64,000 bases of DNA. Origin: Gluconacetobacter diazotrophicus PA1 5 (GTDB taxonomy: Bacteria > Pseudomonadota > Alphaproteobacteria > Acetobacterales > Acetobacteraceae). How positions within the stretch are numbered: the first letter of the stretch is position 1; each line of letters starts with the position of its first letter. The stretch spans positions 2,136,001-2,200,000 of the forward strand of contig NC_011365.1 of assembly GCF_000021325.1 (NCBI RefSeq). Direction: 5' to 3'. Below are positions 38,102-47,179 of this stretch, piece by piece. Both the position numbers and the translations under genes were made by a program. Under the pieces are notes generated by a model. That model was not told where the DNA came from. It saw nothing but the letters and a program-made list of their open reading frames with translations, and ran no database searches.

Positions 38102-38587
38102 ATGACAGGACTTAGCTTCGCCGACAGGACCGAGACCTGGCTGGATAACGCCGAACGGCTGTGCGCGGCGCGTGGGTCCCGGCTGACCGACTTGCGGCGG
38201 CAGGTGCTGGGCCTGGTCCTGGATGCCGGCCGGCCGGTCGGGGCCTACGACCTGCTGGACGGGTTGCGCACCGACAAGAAGAGCGCGGCCCCCCCCACCG
38301 TCTATCGCGCGCTGGATTTCCTGCTGGAACAGGGGCTGATCCACAAGATCGAACGCCTGTCCGCCTTCGTGGGCTGCACCCATGCGCTGGATGGAACCCG
38401 GGCCTGCGGCGACCATCCGCATGCGGCGCAATTCCTGATCTGTACCGGCTGCGGCCAGGTGACCGAACTGGACGATCACGGCATCCTGCACGCGCTGGTC
38501 GACGCCACGCGCACCATCGGCTTCACGGTGCGGCATTCGACCGTCGAGGCCGAAGGGCTGTGCGCCGCCTGCAGGGACGCGGCGTAG
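38102..38587 (+). CDS. zur: Fur-family zinc uptake regulator Zur
   Basis: A 161-aa Fur-family repressor. A winged-helix DNA-binding part (RLTDLRRQVLGLVLDAGRPVGAYDLLDGL, APPTVYRALDFLLEQGLIHKIE) is followed by a dimerisation domain with ligand residues ACGDHPHAAQFLICTGCG and a second Cys pair in GLCAAC. The two CxxC pairs form the structural zinc site. The divergent znuABC and intervening Zur-like palindrome support Zur over Fur or Mur. An upstream ATG (38051) is possible; 38102 gives the usual length. Confidence 0.9.
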   Translation: MTGLSFADRTETWLDNAERLCAARGSRLTDLRRQVLGLVLDAGRPVGAYDLLDGLRTDKKSAAPPTVYRALDFLLEQGLIHKIERLSAFVGCTHALDGTRACGDHPHAAQFLICTGCGQVTELDDHGILHALVDATRTIGFTVRHSTVEAEGLCAACRDAA

Positions 38588-38604
38588 GGCGGTTTCCCGT
38601 TGCC

Positions 38605-39435
38605 ATGGATGACGTTACAATCGAGGGCATGGTGAAGAACGGTTACAGGGTCCGGCCGACCGGGCTGAGGGCCCGCGATACGGGGCGCATGATCTTCCGG
38701 ATCGACGACGCGCGGGGCCGTCCGGTGGCGCGGATCGCGGCATCGGACGCCATGCGCGCGCTGGCCCTGTTCTGGCGCCGGCGCGGCGGCCAGACCCTGG
38801 CGGACATCCTGCCGCGCCCCGGGCCGCATCACAGCCTGGGCGCCACGCTGCGACGGAGCATCGACATGGCGCGCATCCGCGCGGGCACCGGCGAATTGCC
38901 GCTGCCCGCCATCGAGACACCCGAAGCGCGCCGCAAGCCGCCCCGCGCCCGCGCCGTGCCAGCCGCCCCGCGCGCGGCGGCCGAGATCGGCCAGGACGAC
39001 CTGTTCACCCGGCCTCCTGCCGCCATCCCCGAACCCGTTGCGCCGGAACCGGTTGCCCCGGCCCCGCCCCGGCGCCGGGCCGAGCATCTGGACGCCGAGT
39101 CCGTCCAACTGGCGCGCGTGCATTATCGCGGGCTGCAATCCTCGGACCCGGCCGACAGCTATCTCTACCATATCGCAACCGGGCGGGACGCCGAGGCGAT
39201 GCTGCGCGACGGCCTGGCGCCCAGTCGCCGCAACCCGCTGCTGCTGACGGAACGCGGCGGCGTGCCGTACTGGCTGGCCGTCCTGGCCGACGACGCCGAC
39301 ATGGTCGGGGACGAGGCCGCGGATATCGCCGTCCTGCGCATGAAGCGCTTCATGATCGACGACCTGATCGAGGACGATCCGGACTCGACCCGCAGCTCGG
39401 GCAGCCCGTGCTATTTCCTGACCGGCAACGTGTAA
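38605..39435 (+). CDS. Hypothetical protein; possible ADP-ribosyltransferase-like C-terminal domain
   Basis: A 276-aa protein 17 bp after zur on the same strand. Residues about 1-80 form a small basic domain (RDTGRMIFRIDDARGRPVARIAASDAMRALALFWRRRGG). A Pro/Ala-rich linker (PEPVAPEPVAPAPP) follows, then a conserved-looking domain DSYLYHIATGRDAEAMLRDGLAPSRRNPLLLTERGGVPYWLAVLADD. The pattern YHIAT...ML..GL......LLTERGGV..WL resembles the core of KptA/ART-like folds (His-xxT, GL, xLT), but this is weak and unverified. I do not recognise a named family. No signal peptide. Confidence 0.65.
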   Translation: MDDVTIEGMVKNGYRVRPTGLRARDTGRMIFRIDDARGRPVARIAASDAMRALALFWRRRGGQTLADILPRPGPHHSLGATLRRSIDMARIRAGTGELPLPAIETPEARRKPPRARAVPAAPRAAAEIGQDDLFTRPPAAIPEPVAPEPVAPAPPRRRAEHLDAESVQLARVHYRGLQSSDPADSYLYHIATGRDAEAMLRDGLAPSRRNPLLLTERGGVPYWLAVLADDADMVGDEAADIAVLRMKRFMIDDLIEDDPDSTRSSGSPCYFLTGNV

Positions 39436-39455
39436 CCCAGACCAAGGATACTCCC

Positions 39456-40472
39456 ATGGAATCAGCCATCGCCGAGATCGAGCGCGGCGGGCGCGTGGAA
39501 TCGCGCCATGCCGGCACTGCCGTGGTGGTGGACGCGGCCGGCAAGGTGGTGTTTTCGCTGGGCGATATCGACCGCCCGACCTATCCGCGTTCGGCCGTCA
39601 AGGCGTTCCTGGCCCTGCCGCTGGTCGAAAGCGGCGCCGCCGGCCGGCTGGGGCTGGAGGACGAGGAACTGGCCCTGGCCTGTGCCTCGCATACCGGCGA
39701 GGCCGCGCATGTCGCCGTCGCGGCGCGGATGCTGGCGCGCACCGGGCATGACGCCGCCTGCCTGGAATGCGGCACGCACTGGCCGGTCGATGCCGATGCC
39801 GCCCATGCGCTGGCCCGCGCGGGCGGCGCGCCCTCGGCCCTGCATAACAATTGCTCGGGCAAGCATGCCGGCTTCGTCTGCCTGGCCTGCGACCAGGACC
39901 AGAAGCTGGGCGGTTACATTCATCCCGACCACCCGGTGATGCGCGAGGTCACGGCGGCGCTGGCCGACGTGACGGGGGCCGCGCACGGCCCGGACAACAT
40001 GGGCATCGACGGCTGTTCGATCCCGACCTACGCCATTCCGCTGCGCGCGCTGGCGCACGGCTTCGCCCGGTTCGGCACCGGGCACGGGCTGGGCCCAGAA
40101 CGGGCACGGGCGGCGGCACGCCTGCGCGCCGCCGTGGCCGCGGCGCCCTTCATGGTCGGCGGCACCGGTCGCTTCGACAGTGTGCTGATGCAGGAAATGG
40201 GCCCCGCCGTGTTCAGCAAGATGGGGGCCGAGGGCATCATGGCCGCCAGCCTGCCGGACCAGGGGCTGGGCATCGCGGTGAAATGCCATGACGGCGCCCC
40301 CCGCGCGGCCGAGGTCGCGATGGCCGCCCTGCTGATGCGCTTCCTCGGGCCCGACGCCCGCGACAATCCGGTGCTGCGGGGCCTGGCGCAGCATGACCTG
40401 CGCAACTGGAACGGCATCACGGTCGGACGGGTCCGCGCCGCCGGCCCGATGCATCCGGACCATCGTCCCTGA
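39456..40472 (+). CDS. L-asparaginase II (Rhizobium-type family)
   Basis: A 338-aa amidohydrolase that converts L-asparagine to aspartate and ammonia. It belongs to the separate asparaginase II family (not the E. coli AnsB fold). Signatures: YPRSAVKAFLALPLVESGAA, CASHTGEAAHVAVAARML, LHNNCSGKHAGFVCLA with the presumed catalytic Ser-Gly-Lys, and GxDGCSIPTYAIPL. ATG 39456 follows the stop of the unknown gene by 20 bp, so zur, the unknown gene and this may form one transcript. Confidence 0.9.
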   Translation: MESAIAEIERGGRVESRHAGTAVVVDAAGKVVFSLGDIDRPTYPRSAVKAFLALPLVESGAAGRLGLEDEELALACASHTGEAAHVAVAARMLARTGHDAACLECGTHWPVDADAAHALARAGGAPSALHNNCSGKHAGFVCLACDQDQKLGGYIHPDHPVMREVTAALADVTGAAHGPDNMGIDGCSIPTYAIPLRALAHGFARFGTGHGLGPERARAAARLRAAVAAAPFMVGGTGRFDSVLMQEMGPAVFSKMGAEGIMAASLPDQGLGIAVKCHDGAPRAAEVAMAALLMRFLGPDARDNPVLRGLAQHDLRNWNGITVGRVRAAGPMHPDHRP

Positions 40473-40477
40473 ACGGA

Positions 40478-41434
40478 TCAGGACACCCCGAACGTCCCCG
40501 CATACAACGCCAGGACACCCGCGACATCCACGTCCACCGCCACGGCCCGCGCCGGAAACGCGTCCCACGCGGCGGTGGGGGGGCAGGGAAAACCGTCGGG
40601 CTTCTGAATGGTCTGGCCGTCCGCCAGTCCCCCGCAGACCACCCGGACCGGTCCGTGGCGCAGGGTGAACAGGTGCGGCGCCATGGCATGGATCACCGCC
40701 AGGCTGTCATGCGCGAAGATCCCCGCCAGCCCGCGCGAACGCTCATGGAACGCCTGGTAGAAGCGTGACACCCCACGCAGGAAGGCACCGTCCGCCCCGC
40801 CCTGCGCGCCCAGCCGGTCCAGGTAGGCCGCGTCCATCACCACCTGCTGCGTCACGTCCAGCCCCAGGATCGACACCGGCCAGGGCGCGGTCATGACCTG
40901 ATCCGCGGCTTCGGGGTCGGACAGGATATTGGCCTCTGCCACCGGGGACATGTTGCCGGTATGGCCGTGCATGCCGAACGCCCCGCCCATCAGGCTGACG
41001 CCGGCCACCAGTCCGGCAATGGCGGGGTCATGCCGCAGTGCCAGCGCCAGGTTGGTCAGCGGCCCGACCGCGATCAGCGTGACCTGGTGGGGGTGGGCGC
41101 GCACCAGGTCGACGATGACCTGCCAGGCGGGGCGGGGATCGGCGGTACGGTCCAGCGGGTCGGGCAGGGTCAGGTCGCCCAGCCCGCCCGCGCCATGCAC
41201 ATGCGGCGCGCCCCGGCCCGCGTCCCGGCAGAGCGGCGCCTCCGCCCCGCGTGCCACCGGCACGGACAGCCCCATCCAGCCGGCCAGCCACAGCGCGTTG
41301 CGGGTGACGGTATCGACGTCCAGGTTGCCGTGCACCGTGGTGATGGCCAGCAGTTCGAATTCCGGCCGGCGGGTCAGGAACCGCAGCGCCATGGCGTCGT
41401 CCACGCCGGGGTCGGTGTCGAAGATGACCTTCAT
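40478..41434 (-). CDS. Nucleoside hydrolase (inosine/uridine-preferring type)
   Basis: A 318-aa ribonucleoside hydrolase that cleaves nucleosides to ribose and base. The N-terminal calcium-binding cluster DTDPGVDDA is complete, with TTVHGNLDVDTVTRNALWLAG, the VGPLTNLALAL block, and C-terminal FAHDSLAVIHAM with the Asp-containing signature. Substrate preference cannot be told. ATG 41434 lies 10 bp after the folC stop, making it the last gene of trpBA-accD-folC-hydrolase. The convergent asparaginase ends 5 bp away. Confidence 0.92.
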   Translation of the reverse strand: MKVIFDTDPGVDDAMALRFLTRRPEFELLAITTVHGNLDVDTVTRNALWLAGWMGLSVPVARGAEAPLCRDAGRGAPHVHGAGGLGDLTLPDPLDRTADPRPAWQVIVDLVRAHPHQVTLIAVGPLTNLALALRHDPAIAGLVAGVSLMGGAFGMHGHTGNMSPVAEANILSDPEAADQVMTAPWPVSILGLDVTQQVVMDAAYLDRLGAQGGADGAFLRGVSRFYQAFHERSRGLAGIFAHDSLAVIHAMAPHLFTLRHGPVRVVCGGLADGQTIQKPDGFPCPPTAAWDAFPARAVAVDVDVAGVLALYAGTFGVS

Positions 41435-41444
41435 GGTGGTGGCC

Positions 41445-42743
41445 TTAACCCGCCCGCCACCCATCCTGTTCCAGCGCCACCCCCGCCAGATACAGGCTGC
41501 CGCAGATCACCACCCGCGCCGGCTCGCCCGTCAGCCGTCCCAGCGCCGCGCGCAGGGTGGGGCCGGGCGTGGCCCGCCCGGACGACGCGGCGATGATGGC
41601 CTCGACCGGCAGGGCCAGATGCTGGCCCGCCTCGGCCACCGCCTGCACGCTGGCGGCATGGGGCAGCATGGGGGAGAGGAAGCCGGCGGCGTCCTTGGTC
41701 TGCTTCATGCCGACCACCAGATGCACCGGCCGGTCGGACCAGCCGGCCAGCACGTCCGCCAGGGCCTGCCCGGCGCCGGGATTGTGCCCGCCATCCAGCC
41801 ATAATTCCCACTCCGGCGGCAGCAGACCGGCCAGCGCCCCGCCCAGGCGCTGCATGCGCGCCGGCCACACGGTATGGGCAATCCCGGCCCACGCCGAATC
41901 GGGCACCTCCAGCCCGCTGGCACGCAGCGCCGCCACGGCCAGCCCGGCATTGTCGATCTGGTGCGCCCCCGGCAGGCCGGGCAGCGGCAGGTCCAGGGCG
42001 CCCCGCGCGTCGGTATAGCGCAGGCCGCCCGGCGTGGCGGCAATGTCCCAGTCCTCGCCCCGGACCCGCAGGGGCGCGCCGCATTGCGCGGCCTGCGCCC
42101 GCAGGACCGCCATCGCGGCCTCCGCCTGGCGGCCGGTTACGACAGGTACGCCGGGCTTCATGATCCCGGCCTTCTCGGCGGCGATGGCGGCCAGGCTGTC
42201 GCCCAGAAAGGCCTCGTGATCCATGGAAATCGACGTGATCGCGCAGGCGGCGGGCTTTTCCAGCACGTTGGTGGCATCGAAGCGGCCGCCCAGCCCGACC
42301 TCGATGATCGCCAGGCGCGCGGGATGGCGGGCGAACAGCAGGAAGCCGGCGGCGGTCAGGACCTCGAACACCGTGATCGGCGCTCCGTCATTGACGCGCT
42401 CGATCTCCTCCAGCACCGCGACTAGCGCGTCGGTGGACACGATGTGGCCGGCCACGCGGAAGCGCTCGGTGACGTCCACCAGGTGCGGCGAGGTCATGAC
42501 GTGAACCGGCCAGCCCGCCTGTTCGCCGATGGCGCGCAGGGTGGCGCAGGTGCTGCCCTTGCCGTTGGTGCCGGCGACATGGATCACCGGCGGCAGGTGG
42601 CGTTCCGGGTGGCCCAGCCGCGCCAGCAGCGCCTGCAGCCGTCCCAGCGACAGATCGATCAGGGCGGGGTACAGCCGGTTCAGCCGCTCCAGCACCGCGC
42701 CGGCGCGCCCGACGAATTCCGGCCCCAGCGAGGTGGCGGGCAT
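41445..42743 (-). CDS. folC: Folylpolyglutamate/dihydrofolate synthase
   Basis: A 432-aa bifunctional ligase that adds glutamate to dihydropteroate and folates. The ATP-binding loop is VAGTNGKGSTCATLRAIGE, the conserved MTSPHLVDVTERFRV and EVGLGGRFDATNV are present, with ITSISMDHEAFLGDSLAAIAAEKAGIMKPG and C-terminal DGGHNPGA. Start ATG 42743 follows the accD stop by 9 bp. accD-folC adjacency is a classic arrangement. Confidence 0.95.
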   Translation of the reverse strand: MPATSLGPEFVGRAGAVLERLNRLYPALIDLSLGRLQALLARLGHPERHLPPVIHVAGTNGKGSTCATLRAIGEQAGWPVHVMTSPHLVDVTERFRVAGHIVSTDALVAVLEEIERVNDGAPITVFEVLTAAGFLLFARHPARLAIIEVGLGGRFDATNVLEKPAACAITSISMDHEAFLGDSLAAIAAEKAGIMKPGVPVVTGRQAEAAMAVLRAQAAQCGAPLRVRGEDWDIAATPGGLRYTDARGALDLPLPGLPGAHQIDNAGLAVAALRASGLEVPDSAWAGIAHTVWPARMQRLGGALAGLLPPEWELWLDGGHNPGAGQALADVLAGWSDRPVHLVVGMKQTKDAAGFLSPMLPHAASVQAVAEAGQHLALPVEAIIAASSGRATPGPTLRAALGRLTGEPARVVICGSLYLAGVALEQDGWRAG

Positions 42744-42752
42744 CGGCGCGGA

Positions 42753-43655
42753 TCAGGCCGCCGGCCGAACCGGCGCGGCCCCGCCCAGCGCGGCTCCCGG
42801 GGCGTTGACATGCCGATGGTTCATCAGGCCGATCAGCCGCCCCAGCATCTCCGGCAGGGCGGGGCGCTTGACCACCATGTCGATCATGCCGTGATCCAGC
42901 AGATATTCCGCACGCTGGAAGCCCTCGGGCAGTTTCTCGCGCACCGTGTCCTCGATCACCCGCTGGCCGGCGAAACCGATCAGGGCGTTGGGCTCGCTGA
43001 TCTGGACGTCGCCCAGCATGGCGAACGAAGCGGTGACGCCGCCGGTGGTGGGGTTGGTCAGCACGACGATATAGGGCAGGCCGGCATCCCGCAGCATCTG
43101 CACCGCCACCGTGGTGCGCGGCATCTGCATCAGGCTGACCATGCCTTCCTGCATGCGCGCGCCGCCCGATGCGGTGAACACGACCAGCGGCGCCTTCTGC
43201 AGGATCGCCAGCCGCGCCGCGGCCAGGAAGGCCTCGCCCAGCGCCGCGCCCATCGTGCCGGCGATGAATTCGAACGCCATCACCGCCACCACGGCGTCGT
43301 GCCCGCCGATCCTGCCGTGCGCCACGGCCATGGATTCATCCAGTTGCGACTTGGACCGTTCGTCCTTCAGCCGCTCGGTGTAGCGCTTGCGGTCGCGGAA
43401 CGACAGCGGATCGACGGGGACCTTGGGCAGTTCGATGCGCGTGAACGTCCCCTCGTCGAACGTCCAGCCGAAGCGCTCGGCCACCGACGCCCGCATGTGA
43501 TGGCCGCAATGCGGGCAGACATTCATCGCCTTCTGCAGGTCCTTGACCAGGATCATCTGGCTGCAGGATTCGCAGTTGGTCCACAGATTGTCCGGCACTT
43601 CGCGCTTGAGCAGACCGCGGATCTTGGGGCGGACGTACTCGGTCAGCCAGCTCAT
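42753..43655 (-). CDS. accD: Acetyl-CoA carboxylase carboxyltransferase subunit beta
   Basis: A 300-aa beta subunit of carboxyltransferase, the step that makes malonyl-CoA for fatty-acid synthesis together with AccA. An N-terminal zinc ribbon CESC-x15-CPHC is followed by the crotonase-fold carboxyltransferase domain (FAFEFIAGTMGAALGEAFL, FTASGGARMQEGMVSLMQM, TNPTTGGVTASFAMLGD, GFAGQRVIEDTV). ATG 43655 has GGAGAG upstream. A long inverted repeat separates it from trpA. Confidence 0.96.
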   Translation of the reverse strand: MSWLTEYVRPKIRGLLKREVPDNLWTNCESCSQMILVKDLQKAMNVCPHCGHHMRASVAERFGWTFDEGTFTRIELPKVPVDPLSFRDRKRYTERLKDERSKSQLDESMAVAHGRIGGHDAVVAVMAFEFIAGTMGAALGEAFLAAARLAILQKAPLVVFTASGGARMQEGMVSLMQMPRTTVAVQMLRDAGLPYIVVLTNPTTGGVTASFAMLGDVQISEPNALIGFAGQRVIEDTVREKLPEGFQRAEYLLDHGMIDMVVKRPALPEMLGRLIGLMNHRHVNAPGAALGGAAPVRPAA

Positions 43656-43706
43656 TCCATCTCTCCATGACGCAGGGCGCATGACGGCCCCGGAAACCTG
43701 CCTCCT

Positions 43707-43744
43707 TACAAGCTGGTGCCGGGAAATGCCAGAACCAGCTTGTA
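43707..43744 (-). terminator. Perfect 11-bp inverted repeat between trpA and accD
   Basis: TACAAGCTGGT (43707-43717) and ACCAGCTTGTA (43734-43744) with a 16-nt spacer. It lies 15 bp after the trpA stop and 50 bp before accD. It may be a terminator/attenuator or a palindromic protein site; no U tract follows. Confidence 0.5.
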
Positions 43745-43758
43745 CGGGGGCTTTCGGT

Positions 43759-44583
43759 TCAGGTGCGGGCGTTTCGTACCGCCCGCCCCAGGGCTTCGAG
43801 CTGCGCGAGCACGCGCTTCAGCGTGTCCGGTCCGGCGCGGCCCTCGGCGTCCAGCGAGTCCTCCAGCGTGGCGATCAGCGCCGACGCCACCACGGCCGCG
43901 TCGGCGACGCGTACGGCGGCCGCCGCCTGTTCGGGCGTGCGGATGCCGAAGCCGATGGCCACCGGCAGGTCGGTCGCGGCCCGCAGGCGCGGCAGCGCCT
44001 GGGCCAGTTCGTCGGCGCTGGCGGTGCGCGTGCCAGTCACCCCGGTGATGCTGACGTAGTAGATGAAGCCCGAGGCATGGCGGCAGACCAGCGGCAGGCG
44101 CGTATCGTCGGTGGTGGGCGCCACCAGCCGGATGATGTCCAGCCCGTGGTCCGCCGCCGGGCCTTCCAGCAGGTCGGCCTCCTCGGGCGGCAGGTCGACG
44201 ACGATCAGCCCGTCCACCCCAGCCCGGGCGGCATCGGCGCAGAAGCGCGCGGGCCCATAGGCCTCGATCGGGTTCAGGTAGCCCATCAGCACGATCGGCG
44301 TGTCGGCATCGCCCTCGCGGAAGCGGGTGACCATCTCCAGCACGCGCGCCATGGTGGCGCCGGCCGCCAGCCCGCGCCGGGCGGCGGCCTGGATGGTGGG
44401 GCCGTCGGCGCTGGGGTCGCTGAAGGGCACGCCGATCTCGATCAGGTCGGCCCCGGCCCCGGGCATGGCACGCAGCAGCGCCAGCGAGGTCTCGTAATCC
44501 GGATCGCAGGCCTGCAGGTAGGGAATCAGGGCGCCACGGTCCTGCGCCTTCAGGGCCGCGAAACGGCGGGCGATGCGGCTCAC
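43759..44583 (-). CDS. trpA: Tryptophan synthase alpha chain
   Basis: A 274-aa alpha subunit that cleaves indole-3-glycerol phosphate to indole. [22 protein letters not shown] and [21 protein letters not shown] hold the catalytic Glu and the substrate-site Asp. [13 protein letters not shown] contains the second catalytic Asp, and the phosphate-binding [12 protein letters not shown] is present. Its ATG overlaps the trpB stop (ATGT...TGA region, 44583/44580), so the two subunits are coupled. trpF, often just upstream of trpB in this group, is not here. Confidence 0.96.
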   Translation of the reverse strand: MSRIARRFAALKAQDRGALIPYLQACDPDYETSLALLRAMPGAGADLIEIGVPFSDPSADGPTIQAAARRGLAAGATMARVLEMVTRFREGDADTPIVLMGYLNPIEAYGPARFCADAARAGVDGLIVVDLPPEEADLLEGPAADHGLDIIRLVAPTTDDTRLPLVCRHASGFIYYVSITGVTGTRTASADELAQALPRLRAATDLPVAIGFGIRTPEQAAAAVRVADAAVVASALIATLEDSLDAEGRAGPDTLKRVLAQLEALGRAVRNART

Positions 44584-45815
44584 AATGTCACTCCCAGATG
44601 TGCTGCGACGGTGAAGATGTCCTTGTCACCCCGGCCGGAGACGTTCAGGACGACCAGGGTCTCCGGGTCCAGGGTGGGCGCGATCTTCGCCACATGCGCC
44701 AGCCCGTGCGCGCATTCCAGGGCCGGGATGATGCCTTCGGTCCGGGTGCAGAGCTGGAAGGCCGCCAGGGCCTCGTCATCCGTGGCGCCCACATATTCGG
44801 CCCGGCCGATATCGTTCAGCCAGGAATGTTCCGGGCCGATGCCGGGATAATCCAGCCCGGCGCTGATCGAATGGGCCTCGTCGATCTGGCCGTCCGCGTC
44901 CTGCAGCAGATAGGTGCGGTTGCCGTGCAGCACGCCCGGCCGCCCGCGCAGGATCGAGGCCGCCGTCTCGCCGCTGTCCAGCCCCCGCCCGGCGGCCTCG
45001 ACGCCGATCAGGCGCACCGAAGGATCGTCCAGGAACGGGTGGAAGATGCCCATGGCGTTCGAACCGCCGCCGATGGCCGCGACGATGATATCCGGCAGCC
45101 GTCCCTCGGCCTCCTGCATCTGCACCTTCGTCTCCTCGCCGATCACCGACTGGAAATCGCGGACCATCTGCGGATAGGGGTGCGGGCCGGCCACCGTGCC
45201 GACCAGGAAATAGGTGTCGCGGACATTGGTCACCCAGTCGCGCATCGCCTCGTTCATCGCGTCCTTCAGCGTGCCGGCACCCGACGTCACGGGCACGACC
45301 TCGGCGCCCAGCAGGCGCATGCGGAACACGTTGGGCTTCTGCCGCTCGACGTCGGTGGCGCCCATGTAGATCACGCATTTCAGGCCGAACAGCGCGCAGA
45401 CCGTGGCGGTGGCGACGCCGTGCTGGCCCGCCCCGGTTTCGGCGACGATGCGGGTGCGGCCCATGCGGCGCGCCAGCAGGATCTGCCCCATGACGTTGTT
45501 GAGCTTGTGCGAACCGGTATGGTTCAGCTCCTCGCGCTTCATGTAGATCTTCGCCCCGCCCAGTTCCCGGGTCAGGCGGCGGGCGAACCACAGCGGGCTG
45601 GGGCGGCCCACGTAATCCTTCAGGTAGTAATCCAGCTCGCGGCGGAAGGCCGGATCGGCCTTGGCCTGCGCGTAGGCGGCATCCAGCTCCAGCACCAGCG
45701 GCATCAGGGTCTCGGCCACGAACTGGCCGCCGAAGATGCCGAACCGGCCGCGCAGGTCCGGGCCGGCGCGCAGGCTGTTGGCCCCGGGCGGCAGGAATCT
45801 GTCTGTTGCGCTCAC
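44580..45815 (-). CDS. trpB: Tryptophan synthase beta chain
   Basis: A 411-aa PLP enzyme that condenses indole with serine. [17 protein letters not shown] starts the family core. The PLP Lys is in [15 protein letters not shown], the substrate loop in [19 protein letters not shown], and the phosphate-binding GGGSNAMG is present. Start GTG 45815 with GGAGAAC eight bases upstream gives [17 protein letters not shown]. corA is divergent, so trpB is first in trpB-trpA-accD-folC-hydrolase. Confidence 0.97.
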   Translation of the reverse strand: MSATDRFLPPGANSLRAGPDLRGRFGIFGGQFVAETLMPLVLELDAAYAQAKADPAFRRELDYYLKDYVGRPSPLWFARRLTRELGGAKIYMKREELNHTGSHKLNNVMGQILLARRMGRTRIVAETGAGQHGVATATVCALFGLKCVIYMGATDVERQKPNVFRMRLLGAEVVPVTSGAGTLKDAMNEAMRDWVTNVRDTYFLVGTVAGPHPYPQMVRDFQSVIGEETKVQMQEAEGRLPDIIVAAIGGGSNAMGIFHPFLDDPSVRLIGVEAAGRGLDSGETAASILRGRPGVLHGNRTYLLQDADGQIDEAHSISAGLDYPGIGPEHSWLNDIGRAEYVGATDDEALAAFQLCTRTEGIIPALECAHGLAHVAKIAPTLDPETLVVLNVSGRGDKDIFTVAAHLGVTL

Positions 45816-45973
45816 GTCAGTTCTCCAGAACCCTTGGATGCAGGATGTCGGGTGTTCTGGACCGCATGGCGCAAAATTACCAGACTCCTCTTGCCCCGCG
45901 CCTGCGGGCGCGGCCGGATTTGACAGGCCGCACAACCCACCCGATACGGAATGCACGCTGCAGCCTCTTAAGG

Positions 45974-46960
45974 ATGACGGACAGCATGTTTCTCGCCCAC
46001 CGGCCCGGCAAGCCGGCCCAGACCGTCACCGGCGATGCCGATATTGCCGGCGCTCCCTGGCTGGACCTTGTGGACCCCACGCCCGCCGAGCAGGCCCTGG
46101 CCGCGAAGCTGACCGCCCAGCGCATCCCGACCCGCGAGGACCTGGAGGAAATCGAAAGTTCCTCGCGCCTGTTCATGGAAGACGACGCCGTCTATCTCTC
46201 CACCCCGCTGGTCCGGCGCATGCAGGACGATTTCTTCATCTCGCCGGTGGGCTTCGTGCTGAAGCGCAACCGGCTGCTGACGGTGCGGTTCACGGCATTT
46301 TCCGCATTCGACGTGGTCGCGAAGCAGATCGCCGGCCGCACCGACGCCCTCAGCGGGGACGAAGTGTCGGTCCTGCTGATGGAGGCGGTGGTGGACCGCC
46401 TGGCCGATATCCTGGAACATCTGGGCCAGGCGCTGGATACCCTCTCGCGCGAGGTGTTCCAGTCCGACCAGCCGCGCCGCGCCGTGCAGGCCGACCGGAC
46501 GCTGCGTTCGCTGCTGCAGCGGGTGGGGCGCTCGGGGGACCTGGCCTCGTCCGTGCGGGACAGCCTGCTGGGCATGGAGCGGATCGCGATCTTCGTCAGC
46601 GAGAACAAGAAGCACGACCTGTCGGAACGGCTGCGCGGGCGGCTGGCCACGGTGGCGCGCGATATCGGGTCACTGAACGATTTCGTGTCCCAGACCTCGA
46701 ACAAGGTGCAGTTCCTGCTGGACGCCACGCTGGGCTTCATCAGTATCGAACAGAATAACGGCATGAAGATCCTGACCGTCGTCAGCTTCATCGGCGTGGC
46801 GCCGACCCTGGTCGCGGGGATCTACGGCATGAATTTCCACGATATTCCCGAACTGAACTGGCGGTACGGCTACTGGTATTCGCTGGCGCTGATGGCCGCG
46901 ACGATCGTGCTGCCGCTGCTGTGGTTCTGGCACCGGGGCTGGCTGAACAGGGGACGATGA
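45974..46960 (+). CDS. corA: CorA-type magnesium transport protein
   Basis: A 328-aa inner-membrane Mg2+/Co2+ channel. A large cytosolic N-domain has the conserved [18 protein letters not shown] and a long stalk helix. Two C-terminal membrane helices are joined by the signature [11 protein letters not shown] (GMN motif): [24 protein letters not shown] and [23 protein letters not shown] lysine-poor basic tail ends the protein. Start is ATG 45974 or ATG 45986 (MFLAHRPG), the latter better spaced from AAGGA. Confidence 0.93.
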   Translation: MTDSMFLAHRPGKPAQTVTGDADIAGAPWLDLVDPTPAEQALAAKLTAQRIPTREDLEEIESSSRLFMEDDAVYLSTPLVRRMQDDFFISPVGFVLKRNRLLTVRFTAFSAFDVVAKQIAGRTDALSGDEVSVLLMEAVVDRLADILEHLGQALDTLSREVFQSDQPRRAVQADRTLRSLLQRVGRSGDLASSVRDSLLGMERIAIFVSENKKHDLSERLRGRLATVARDIGSLNDFVSQTSNKVQFLLDATLGFISIEQNNGMKILTVVSFIGVAPTLVAGIYGMNFHDIPELNWRYGYWYSLALMAATIVLPLLWFWHRGWLNRGR

Positions 46961-46970
46961 CGGGACGGCC

Positions 46971-46999
46971 TTGACCTTTTCCGGCGGCATCCCTATCGT
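46971..46999 (+). promoter_or_regulatory. Putative sigma-70 promoter upstream of rho
   Basis: TTGACC (46971-46976) and TATCGT (46994-46999) are separated by 17 bp, about 180 bp upstream of the rho ATG. The leader in between (47000-47179) has no obvious leader peptide; rho leaders often carry autoregulatory Rho sites, which I cannot confirm. Confidence 0.45.
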
Positions 47000-47179
47000 A
47001 ACGCGCACCGCTGACGGGCCTCGTCCGTCACGCGCCCCCTCCGTGCTGGAACGATGTTGGCCGGTTTCCGGTTTGCCCGGTCTGAATGGCACCCGGTCTT
47101 TCGGCAAGCGCCTCATGCGCCAAGTGCCTGGTCAACCTGTTCCCTCCCCCATGTGACCTGCCCATTCAAGGCATCGTGA

